A stretch of 11,005 nucleotides of DNA from NCBI GenBank assembly GCA_031272615.1, contig JAISTL010000126.1:1-11005 (forward strand), written 5' to 3'. The translations under genes were made by a program, and so were the position numbers. Below, in pieces: positions 1 to 5,595 of this stretch (positions within the stretch are counted from its first letter, which is position 1; every line of letters starts with the position of its first letter). Origin of the DNA: Methylobacteriaceae bacterium. GTDB lineage: Bacteria; Pseudomonadota; Alphaproteobacteria; Rhizobiales; Beijerinckiaceae. The notes under the pieces were generated by a model, which worked only from the letters and a program-made list of their open reading frames with translations, had not been told where the DNA came from and made no database searches.

Positions 1-685
1 GACGATATTTCTCGCGCGCTTCCTCAAACTCGCGCGCATCGCGCTCAACCGCCAAATCCTTCAAAGTCGATGAAGCCTTGGATAATTGAGGTGTCCTGTT
101 TTCAACCATGGCAAGGTCCTCCGGGTTCTTCGCGCCTATCAGCCTCAGCCACGCCCAACGCTGCGTCCCGTCGTCCGCCGCCGGCAGCTTCGGCAGTTCG
201 AGCGTGTACACTTGTACCATATCCGTCAGTTCAATTCCAGTGTCCGGATCATGGAGCCGAAACCGGTGGTAATAGTGGGCGTCTTTCACAAGATTGAAAT
301 CCATCACCATGATGACGACGGACTTGCCCACCTCCCAGTACTCGTCGCCTTTGGACAGGTAACTGCTGATGATCCGCCCCAGGTAATAGACAATGCGGTT
401 CAGCATGTCCGGCATCGACAGCGCCTGGATTTCAATATCCATGGCCTCGCTGTTTTCGGCCCCGCGCTCGCCGTTGCTGACCTTGACGTCGAAGATGACC
501 TCCTTGTTCTCCATCTCCTCCGGCAGGATGTGCGGATTTTTAATCCTGATGTTGTCCAGGTTGTGCGGCGGGACCAGCACCGCCTCCAGAAAGCTCTTCA
601 GAATGTCGATGTTCTGCTCGGTTCCGAACACCCGCTTGAAAATGTAATCGGACGTCGCGGGCAGAAGTTTCAAGGTGTCAGGCAT
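1..685 (-). CDS. Rpn family / PD-(D/E)XK nuclease family transposase-like protein, partial (C-terminus beyond window)
   Basis: Read on the minus strand from the ATG at 685, the frame stays open for 228 codons to the left edge. The layout matches the Rpn/PDDEXK_2 transposase-like nuclease family. It opens with a conserved 'SDYIFKRVFG' segment (residues 12-21), followed by helix 'ILKSFLEAVL' (28-37). The nuclease core is 'FDVK' (65-68) and 'MDIEIQ' (82-87), supplying the D...D-x-E-x-Q carboxylate set. A helix with 'R.VYYLGR' follows (97-104), then 'SKGDEYWEV' (111-119), and a strand region ending in 'TLELPKL' (161-167). The last part (about 200-228) is charged and helical. In E. coli, Rpn proteins are DNA endonucleases that promote RecA-independent recombination; activity here is inferred. 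No strong Shine-Dalgarno is visible, but a good promoter lies at 726-754. The gene stands alone in its transcription unit as far as the window shows. Confidence 0.85.
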   Translation of the reverse strand, partial: MPDTLKLLPATSDYIFKRVFGTEQNIDILKSFLEAVLVPPHNLDNIRIKNPHILPEEMENKEVIFDVKVSNGERGAENSEAMDIEIQALSMPDMLNRIVYYLGRIISSYLSKGDEYWEVGKSVVIMVMDFNLVKDAHYYHRFRLHDPDTGIELTDMVQVYTLELPKLPAADDGTQRWAWLRLIGAKNPEDLAMVENRTPQLSKASSTLKDLAVERDAREFEEAREKYR

Positions 686-725
686 GGGAAAATCCGCGGG
701 GTTCGTGGGCGTCGGCGTACGGGCC

Positions 726-754
726 GTTATAGGAGAATGCGGAAAAGTAATCAA
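726..754 (-). promoter_or_regulatory. sigma70-type promoter for the Rpn-like gene
   Basis: Minus strand TTGATT (749-754), 17-bp spacer, TATAAC (726-731). Both boxes are close to consensus and the spacing is ideal. Transcription would start near 719, leaving about 34 nt before the ATG at 685. This is sequence matching only. Confidence 0.6.
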
Positions 755-796
755 TCCGGAATCGCCCGCTCACCGCACGCGTCAACGGAGCGAATG

Positions 797-1159
797 CTAA
801 TTCTTCCGGTGCATCAGGCCGGGATAGACGGTGCCTTCGGGGCCAAATTCCCTTTCAGCCATGGCGCAGGCGGTGGCCTGGTCGATGCGCCGGCCCTCGA
901 ATTGCTCCCGCACCTGCTTGAGGGTGTTCTGGGTGAGGGCGTGGTCCTTCTGGCCGTCGTAGATTTTCAGGTCGTTGTCGAGAATCAGCTTGCCGACGGT
1001 TTCTTCCACCGGTTCCCAGTTCGGGCAGTTGGCGTTGAGATACATGCTGATGATGAACGATTTCAACGCCGCTTCCCGGCTGATGTCGGCGCTTTGCACC
1101 GGAAGATGCGATGCCGCCAGAACCACCGCGCCAAAAGCCGTCGCAACCCACCGTGTCAT
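797..1159 (-). CDS. small exported protein of unknown function
   Basis: A 120-residue protein. I chose the ATG at 1157-1159 because GGGGGAG sits just upstream and because this start gives a textbook signal peptide: MTRW, then a hydrophobic stretch (about residues 5-16), then a likely cleavage after 'VQSA' near residue 23. A longer frame reaching 1216 would bury the signal peptide and has no ribosome site. The mature part is about 97 residues, mostly helical and polar, with two cysteines ('NANCPNW' and 'ATACAM') that could pair in the periplasm. I recognise no domain. It lies downstream of the araC-like gene on the same strand but 101 bp away, so co-transcription is possible but unproven. The gene is real in my view because start, signal peptide and ribosome site agree; the role is unknown. 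Confidence 0.7.
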   Translation of the reverse strand: MTRWVATAFGAVVLAASHLPVQSADISREAALKSFIISMYLNANCPNWEPVEETVGKLILDNDLKIYDGQKDHALTQNTLKQVREQFEGRRIDQATACAMAEREFGPEGTVYPGLMHRKN

Positions 1160-1225
1160 GGAAACTCCCCCTTTCGTGTTAGAATAAAATCTCTTTGTAT
1201 CATCGATATAGTGCATTTCCTCTCA

Positions 1226-1244
1226 GCCGCAAGCCGTCTGCGGC
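1226..1244 (-). terminator. stem-loop after the araC-like gene (weak terminator candidate)
   Basis: Perfect 6-bp inverted repeat GCCGCA/TGCGGC with a 7-nt loop, 16 bases past the araC stop. On the minus strand the T-run lies before the stem rather than after it, so it does not fit a classical intrinsic terminator. Confidence 0.25.
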
Positions 1245-1260
1245 AAAAAGGCAAGCGCGG

Positions 1261-2184
1261 TCAGCCGCGCAGCGCCCGGGGCGGGTTGCTCCACGACACA
1301 TCGGAGCCCGGAGTCTGGGTTTCACTGGGGTTGCGGCGGCGATATTCCAACGGGCTGATGCCCATGCTCTTGCGGAACACCCGGGAAAAATAGAGCTGGT
1401 CCGAATAACCCACCAGCGCCGCCACGGCGGCAATGGGGCTCTGGGTGATTTTCAGCAGCTGCTGGGCGTGAATCAGGCGCTGATCCTCGCGCCACTTGGT
1501 GATGGAAATGCCCATCTGTTCGCGGAACAGGTGCGCCAGCCGCGAGGTGGACAGGCACACCTCCCGCGCCACCTCGCTCACCGGGAAGTTCTCGAACAGG
1601 TGCTCGTTGATAATGTAGCAGGCGCGCATGATACGGGTGTCGACGGCGGCGTAGGAGCCGGGGATGATCTCGTCGGCGCAGCGCAGCAGCAGACGTTCCA
1701 GCAGATTGATGCAGATGGCCTCGGAGAGCGGCGATGACCGGCGGTGGATGTATTCGATCTCACGGAAGGCGGCAAGAAACTCCTTGAAGGTTTTCTCGTC
1801 GGGCAGGGTCAGGCGGCCGATGCGCTTGATCTTCTGCGGCCAGTCCAGCCACTGGCTCCAATAGGCGCGCGGGCGGAAATAGATCCAGGCGTGAATCCAC
1901 TCGGAATAATCCGGGTCCCGCCCGTAATAGTGCATGACACTGGGCGGAAACAGCACCAGGTCCCCGGGTTTGCAGGTTTCCACGGCGCCGTCCTCATGGA
2001 TGACGCCGCGGCCCTTGACGGTGAGATTGATGATGTAGCCCTTCATGCCGTTGGGGCGGTCAATCCAGAAATCCAGGAACCCGCCCTTGAGAATCGGCGA
2101 GGTGCCGGCCACCAGATGGGCGTTGAAATCATAGCCCGGCAGAAGCGGATTCGGTTGCGTCTCTTTGCGCACGACCCGTTTCAT
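1261..2184 (-). CDS. araC: AraC-family transcriptional regulator, arabinose-type
   Basis: A 307-residue regulator (E. coli AraC is 292). The N-terminal cupin dimerisation/ligand domain (about residues 10-170) keeps long identities with E. coli AraC from memory: 'PLLPGY.FNAHLVAG', 'DRP.GMKGYI.NLT', 'YFRPRAYW'. Known arabinose-contact residues align with a +5 offset: P13, F20, R43, Y87, H98 and W100 are kept, while Thr24 of E. coli is Ser29 here. The C-terminal AraC DNA-binding domain (about 190-295) has two helix-turn-helix units: 'VSEVAREVCLSTSRLAHLFRE', then 'IAAVAALVGYSDQLYFSRVFRK' followed by 'GISPLEYR'. The ATG at 2184 is chosen over a longer frame (to 2319) because GGGAG precedes it and a strong promoter at 2233-2261 lies inside that extension. 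No ara catabolic genes are visible, so the target is unknown; sugar sensing is inferred from pocket conservation. Confidence 0.9.
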   Translation of the reverse strand: MKRVVRKETQPNPLLPGYDFNAHLVAGTSPILKGGFLDFWIDRPNGMKGYIINLTVKGRGVIHEDGAVETCKPGDLVLFPPSVMHYYGRDPDYSEWIHAWIYFRPRAYWSQWLDWPQKIKRIGRLTLPDEKTFKEFLAAFREIEYIHRRSSPLSEAICINLLERLLLRCADEIIPGSYAAVDTRIMRACYIINEHLFENFPVSEVAREVCLSTSRLAHLFREQMGISITKWREDQRLIHAQQLLKITQSPIAAVAALVGYSDQLYFSRVFRKSMGISPLEYRRRNPSETQTPGSDVSWSNPPRALRG

Positions 2185-2232
2185 GGCACGCTCCCTTCCC
2201 GTCGCCGGCCACACAACGCCGGACAGAGGCGG

Positions 2233-2261
2233 ATTATACGGGAACCGGCGGATTTTGACAA
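2233..2261 (-). promoter_or_regulatory. sigma70-type promoter for the araC-like gene
   Basis: Minus strand TTGTCA (2256-2261), exactly 17-bp spacer, TATAAT (2233-2238): a perfect -10 box and a 5/6 -35 box. It predicts a start near 2226 and a leader of about 42 nt. It separates araC from the pyr operon and settles the araC start at 2184. Confidence 0.75.
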
Positions 2262-2305
2262 CCGGCAGGACAACGAGACAATGCCCCGCCGCCACACTCT
2301 GTCCC

Positions 2306-2333
2306 GGGCGCTCACGCATCCGTATCGGCGCCC
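2306..2333 (-). terminator. inverted repeat after pyrC (weak terminator candidate)
   Basis: GGGCGC (2306-2311) pairs with GCGCCC (2328-2333) around a 16-nt loop, starting 4 bases past the pyrC stop. No T-run follows on the minus strand, so it could end transcription only with help from Rho or could stabilise the 3' end. Confidence 0.3.
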
Positions 2334-2337
2334 GCTC

Positions 2338-3429
2338 CTATACCCGGGTTTCGCCGATGCTCCAACCGAATTCCTCGCCGCCGCGAAAGACCGCGACGTC
2401 GACATCGGCGACGGGCAGGCTGACCAGCGGGCGGGAGGGCTTGCGGATGAGTTCAATCGTGCCGTCGTTCAGCGGCAGGCCGTAGAAGCGGGCGGCGTTT
2501 TCCGAGGCGAAGGCCTCAAACCGCGGCAGGGCGTTCTCCTCGTCAAACACCTGCACATAGCTCTGCAGCGCGGTGAGGGCGCAGAACACCCCGGCGCTGC
2601 CGCAGGCGCTCTCCTTGGCGGTGCGCAGATGCGGCGCGGTGTCGGTGCCGATGAAGAAGCAGGTTTCGCCCGAGGTCGCGGCCTTGCGCAGCGCCAGGCG
2701 GTGGTGCTCGCGCTTGGCCACCGGCAGGCAGTAGAAATGGGGGCGCAGGCCGCCCTGGAACAGCGACGTGCGGTTGAGATAAAGATGATGCGGCGTAATG
2801 GTTCCGGCCACCCGCGGCGCGTAGCTGCGCACCAGGGCGACGCCCTGTTCGGTGGTGCAGTGCTCCACCACCACCTTCAGGCCCTGATGGCGCTCCAGGA
2901 TTTTCACCATGGTGTTTTCGAGAAAATACGCCTCGCGGTCGAAGATATCCACCGCCGGGTCAGTGGCCTCGCCGTGAATCAGCACCGGCATCCCCAGGCG
3001 TTCCATGGTCTCCAGGATGGGGCTCAGGGCGTCGATGTCGGTGACGCCGTGGGCGGAATTGGTGGTCGCCCCCGCCGGATAGAGCTTGGCGGCATACCAG
3101 ATTTTCTCCTCGAAGCCGCGGATGAGGTCGTCCGGGTCGGTGCGGTCGGTGAGGTAGCAGGTCATCAGCGGCGTGAACTCCGCCCCTTCGGGCATGGCCT
3201 TGAGGACGCGGGTGCGATAGTCCGCCGCCATATCGGAGGTGGTGACCGGCGGCGTGAGGTTCGGCATGATGATGCCGCGGGCGAACTGCCCGGCGGTGGC
3301 GGGCAGCACGGCCTTGAGCATGGCGCCGTCCCTGAGGTGGACGTGCATGTCGTCCGGGCGGCGGATGACAAGCTTTTCAACGGGTTGTTCCGCCGCGGCC
3401 GGCGGTGTGAACAGTTCGGTGACGGTCAT
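2338..3429 (-). CDS. pyrC: dihydroorotase, class II (E. coli type)
   Basis: A 363-residue zinc amidohydrolase that interconverts N-carbamoyl-L-aspartate and (S)-dihydroorotate, the third step of de novo pyrimidine synthesis, in the cytoplasm. All landmarks of the homodimeric E. coli-type enzyme (348 residues there) are visible: metal-binding 'DDMHVHLRDG' near residue 27, 'MPNLTPPVTT' near 54, the 'AKLYPAGATTNS' segment near 113 holding the lysine that is carboxylated to bridge the two zincs plus the two threonines of the active-site flap, 'IHGE', 'EHCTT', 'TPHHL' and the aspartate of 'GTDTAPH'. The N-terminus is about 10 residues longer than in E. coli. ATG at 3429 is preceded by GGGAGG. It starts 19 bases after the pyrD stop, so it is the last gene of the pyrK-pyrD-pyrC unit. 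Confidence 0.97.
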   Translation of the reverse strand: MTVTELFTPPAAAEQPVEKLVIRRPDDMHVHLRDGAMLKAVLPATAGQFARGIIMPNLTPPVTTSDMAADYRTRVLKAMPEGAEFTPLMTCYLTDRTDPDDLIRGFEEKIWYAAKLYPAGATTNSAHGVTDIDALSPILETMERLGMPVLIHGEATDPAVDIFDREAYFLENTMVKILERHQGLKVVVEHCTTEQGVALVRSYAPRVAGTITPHHLYLNRTSLFQGGLRPHFYCLPVAKREHHRLALRKAATSGETCFFIGTDTAPHLRTAKESACGSAGVFCALTALQSYVQVFDEENALPRFEAFASENAARFYGLPLNDGTIELIRKPSRPLVSLPVADVDVAVFRGGEEFGWSIGETRV

Positions 3430-3448
3430 GGGTTCCTCCCGGCCGGCG

Positions 3449-4393
3449 TTAGAGCGAACAGGCTTTTTCGCCGCTTTTGGTGATCAGCGCGCCGGTGAGC
3501 CCGGCGACACGGCCGATGCCCTTGCGGCGGCAGAACGCCGCCAGGCCGTCGATGATATCCGGCATGGCGTTGGGCTGGATGAACGAGGCGGTGCCCACCT
3601 GCACGGCGGTGGCGCCGGCCAGCATGTATTCCACGGCGTCAACGGCATTGCTGATGCCGCCGCAGCCGATGACCGGAATTTGCACGCGGTTGGCGGTCTG
3701 ATAGACGTGCCGCAGGTTGACGGGCTTGATGGCCGGGCCGGACAAGCCGCCCAGCACATTGCCGAGCACGGGGGTGAAGGTCTCGGCGTCGATGGCGAGC
3801 GCCAGCACGGTGTTGGCCACCACCACCGCCTCGGCGCCAGCCTCCAGCGCCGCCAGCGCCACTTCCGGCACCTCGTGGGAATTGGGGGTGAGCTTGGCCC
3901 ACACCGGCAGCTTGGTGACGGCCTTCACCGTCTTCACCACCCGTTCGGCGCCGCGCGCCGTCAAACCGAAGGCGCGGCCGCCTTCCTCGATGTTGGGGCA
4001 GGAAATGTTGAGCTCCAGCACGCTGACGCCGGGCACGCTCATGGCGCGGGCGATTTCGGCGAACCCGTCGACAGTGGGCGCCGAAATGCTGGTGATGACC
4101 GGCGGCGTGAACTGCCGGTAAAACGGCAGGGTGTGTTCGAGATAGTAGGGAATGCCCTTGGAGGGAATGCCGATGGCGTTCAGCAGGCCGTTGGCGGATT
4201 CCGCGGCGCGGGGCACCGGGTTGCCCTTGCGGATTTCGGCGGTGACGGTTTTGGTCACCAGGGCGCCGAGGCGGTTGAGGTCAAACACCCGGGCCAGGCC
4301 CTCCTCGAAGGTGCCCGACGCCGGCATCACCGGGTTGGCGAGGGTGATGCCGCCGATTTTGACCGACATATCAACAGGTTTCTGTTCCGTCAT
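3449..4393 (-). CDS. pyrD: dihydroorotate dehydrogenase, class 1B catalytic subunit
   Basis: A 314-residue FMN-dependent TIM-barrel enzyme that oxidises dihydroorotate to orotate, the fourth step of pyrimidine synthesis. Family features: 'NPVMPASGTF' (residues 20-29), 'TKTVT' (47-51), 'RKGNPVPR' (55-62), 'NGLLNAIG' (68-75), the catalytic cysteine in 'NISCPN' (C132; class 1 enzymes use Cys where the membrane class 2 uses Ser), 'AKLTPN', and the FMN phosphate-binding 'IGCGGI' and 'GATAVQVGTA'. There is no N-terminal membrane helix, as expected for class 1. The length suits the NAD-linked class 1B form, and the adjacent pyrK confirms it. ATG overlaps the pyrK stop by four bases (ATGA, 4390-4393), giving translational coupling, with GGGAGG seven bases upstream. 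The product should form a PyrD2-PyrK2 complex that passes electrons to NAD+. Confidence 0.96.
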   Translation of the reverse strand: MTEQKPVDMSVKIGGITLANPVMPASGTFEEGLARVFDLNRLGALVTKTVTAEIRKGNPVPRAAESANGLLNAIGIPSKGIPYYLEHTLPFYRQFTPPVITSISAPTVDGFAEIARAMSVPGVSVLELNISCPNIEEGGRAFGLTARGAERVVKTVKAVTKLPVWAKLTPNSHEVPEVALAALEAGAEAVVVANTVLALAIDAETFTPVLGNVLGGLSGPAIKPVNLRHVYQTANRVQIPVIGCGGISNAVDAVEYMLAGATAVQVGTASFIQPNAMPDIIDGLAAFCRRKGIGRVAGLTGALITKSGEKACSL

Positions 4394-5244
4394 GGCAAAG
4401 CCTCCCGCAAATCGAACACAGGGCCGTCCCAGCAGACACGGCGGCTGACAATCTCGCCGCCGACGTCAAAATCCCTGACGCAGACATGACACAGGCCGAG
4501 GCCGCAGGCCATGTGCTGCTCCATGGCGATCTGCGCCGGAAGGTCATACTCCAGGGCCAGCGTTTTCATCAGCCGCGCCAGCCGCGCCGAGCCGCAGGTA
4601 AACAGCGCGTCGCAGCGACCGGCCTCGATGAGGTCGCGCAGCAGGCGCTCCACCTTGGCCGGCGCGGATGAGCCGTCCTCATCGAACACCGGGACGACAT
4701 CGGCGCCGCCGCTCTGCATGACGGCGGCGGACACCAGCACCGCCCGGGAGCGGGCGCTCAACAGCGCGGTGACATTGGCGCCGCCGGCCTTGACCGCGCG
4801 GCAGACCGGGGCCAGTGTCGCCAGGCCGACGCCGCGGCCGACCAGCACCACGGAGCGCCAGGCGGGGTCAAAGCGGAAGCCCCGCCCCAGCGGCCCGACC
4901 ACATCCAGCTCATCGCCGACGGAGAGCTGAGTCAGGCCGCGGGTGCCGGCGCCGACAATCTTGTAGAGGAACTCCACCCGGTTCAGGGCCGGGTCCGAGC
5001 CGTAAAGGCTCATGGGGCGGCGCAGGAACGGATTGAGGCCCGGCGGCTCCGGGCACAACAGATTGAAAAACTGCCCCGGTTTGGCGGCGGCGGCAACCGG
5101 CGAGGCGCGCACAGCGAGAAAACGGTATTCGCTGTTCACCTCCTCGTGGGCGACAACCACCGTCCGCTCGGCGACCACGGCCGGCTCGAAGGGGGCGGAG
5201 GAAAAGGCGGTTTCCCGCGAAGCCATGTCTGGTTTCGACATCAT
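4390..5244 (-). CDS. pyrK: dihydroorotate dehydrogenase electron-transfer subunit (FAD/2Fe-2S)
   Basis: About 284 residues from the ATG at 5242-5244. PyrK takes electrons from PyrD FMN through a 2Fe-2S cluster to its own FAD and on to NAD+. Visible features: ferredoxin-reductase-like beta barrel (about 25-125) with FAD motif 'RRPMSLY' (75-81) and 'YKIVGAGTRGL' (94-104); nucleotide-binding domain with 'GRGVGLATLAPV' (136-147) and 'FTCGSARL' (215-222); and the C-terminal cluster site Cys247, Cys252, Cys255 and Cys271 ('ACGLGLCHVC' then 'VCWDGPVF'), complete. The open frame extends to a TTG at 5268, but the ATG at 5244 has AAGGG six bases upstream and is the better start; a second ATG directly follows it. 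First gene of pyrK-pyrD-pyrC, overlapping pyrD by four bases. The first 20 or so residues are poorly conserved in type. Confidence 0.94.
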   Translation of the reverse strand: MMSKPDMASRETAFSSAPFEPAVVAERTVVVAHEEVNSEYRFLAVRASPVAAAAKPGQFFNLLCPEPPGLNPFLRRPMSLYGSDPALNRVEFLYKIVGAGTRGLTQLSVGDELDVVGPLGRGFRFDPAWRSVVLVGRGVGLATLAPVCRAVKAGGANVTALLSARSRAVLVSAAVMQSGGADVVPVFDEDGSSAPAKVERLLRDLIEAGRCDALFTCGSARLARLMKTLALEYDLPAQIAMEQHMACGLGLCHVCVRDFDVGGEIVSRRVCWDGPVFDLREALP

Positions 5245-5268
5245 CAACAACCCTTGAATTCTACCCAA

Positions 5269-5325
5269 TGGTGAAAATCATCTCCGGACCCGGCGCCCTG
5301 AAGGCCGGCAGCCGTCCGGATGATC
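5269..5325 (-). promoter_or_regulatory. stem-loop with trailing TTTT ahead of pyrK; attenuator or terminator candidate
   Basis: On the minus strand TCCGGAC (reverse complement of about 5316-5322) pairs with GTCCGGA (about 5275-5281). The stem is extended by four more pairs (ATCA with TGAT) across a 2-nt bulge. The loop itself contains CCGGC/GCCGG. The stem is followed by TTTT about 25 bases before the pyrK start. Position and shape fit an intrinsic terminator used as an attenuator, but no alternative antiterminator or PyrR-type loop was recognised. Confidence 0.4.
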
Positions 5326-5480
5326 GCTTGACGGCCGGGTGTGTTCCTTTGCCGAGGAACCCCTTGGGACCTGACCGGAAGCCCGGAGTGAATCCCGGTC
5401 ACAAAACCGGTCTCCGCTCCCGCTGAAAACGTTTCACGGGCCGCACCGCCCGCGGCGGTTTTATGAGAGGCCCGAATCGG

Positions 5481-5515
5481 GAGGCGGAACGGGGGAACTC
5501 CATCCGTTCCGCCTC
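5481..5515. repeat. perfect 12-bp inverted repeat, 11-nt loop
   Basis: GAGGCGGAACGG (5481-5492) is the exact reverse complement of CCGTTCCGCCTC (5504-5515). As RNA it would be a very stable hairpin on either strand. There is no T-run beside it, so it is not a standard intrinsic terminator. Confidence 0.7.
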
Positions 5516-5527
5516 GATATCAAAGAG

Positions 5528-5587
5528 TTTCCCGGAAGGAAGGGGACTCCGGGCCTGTCCGCCACGATTTCCGCCCCTTCCGGGAAA
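5528..5587 (-). terminator. 12-bp inverted repeat right after the MFS gene; 3'-end or terminator structure
   Basis: TTTCCCGGAAGG (5528-5539) pairs perfectly with CCTTCCGGGAAA (5576-5587), starting 8 bases past the MFS stop. The 36-nt loop contains an alternative CCCCTTCC/GGAAGGGG pairing. The downstream T content on the minus strand is low, so termination efficiency is doubtful. Confidence 0.4.
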
Positions 5588-5595
5588 ACAACCGC

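Larger units (their letters stand above)
5245..5595. other. 351-bp non-coding stretch between the MFS gene and pyrK, rich in inverted repeats
   Basis: No credible gene on either strand. It holds the 3' end of the MFS transcript and the leader of pyrKDC. Inverted repeats seen: TTTCCCGGAAGG/CCTTCCGGGAAA (5528-5539 with 5576-5587), a perfect 12-bp pair at 5481-5492 with 5504-5515, ACCGCC/GGCGGT (5445-5459) next to a TTTT, GACCGG/CCGGTC (5373-5378 with 5395-5400), GTTCCT/AGGAAC (5343-5360), and the pyrK-proximal stem-loop. I could not match it to a named riboswitch; cobalamin, c-di-AMP, PyrR loop and SRP RNA were considered and rejected. No clear promoter was found. Confidence 0.6.

Noticed and set aside
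86..1393. Long plus-strand open frame (435 codons) across the left part
   Set aside because: It lies opposite the Rpn-like gene and the secreted protein, has arginine/histidine-rich low-quality sequence and no family match; the minus strand gives clear domains.
2185..2319. N-terminal extension of the araC-like gene
   Set aside because: The extension contains the araC promoter (2233-2261) and the true start at 2184 has its own ribosome site.
1744..3483. Plus-strand open frame of 579 codons
   Set aside because: Antisense to araC and pyrC, whose minus-strand products are unmistakable; long antisense frames are expected at high GC.
3239..4489. Plus-strand open frame of 416 codons
   Set aside because: Antisense shadow of pyrC/pyrD with histidine/glycine/arginine-rich composition.
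5269..5480. Known riboswitch or RNA gene (cobalamin, c-di-AMP, PyrR loop, SRP RNA) in the pyrK leader
   Set aside because: Short stretches looked similar (for example GGTCAGGTCC as in SRP RNA, or GTGAATCC as in cobalamin and c-di-AMP types), but the defining conserved elements are missing.
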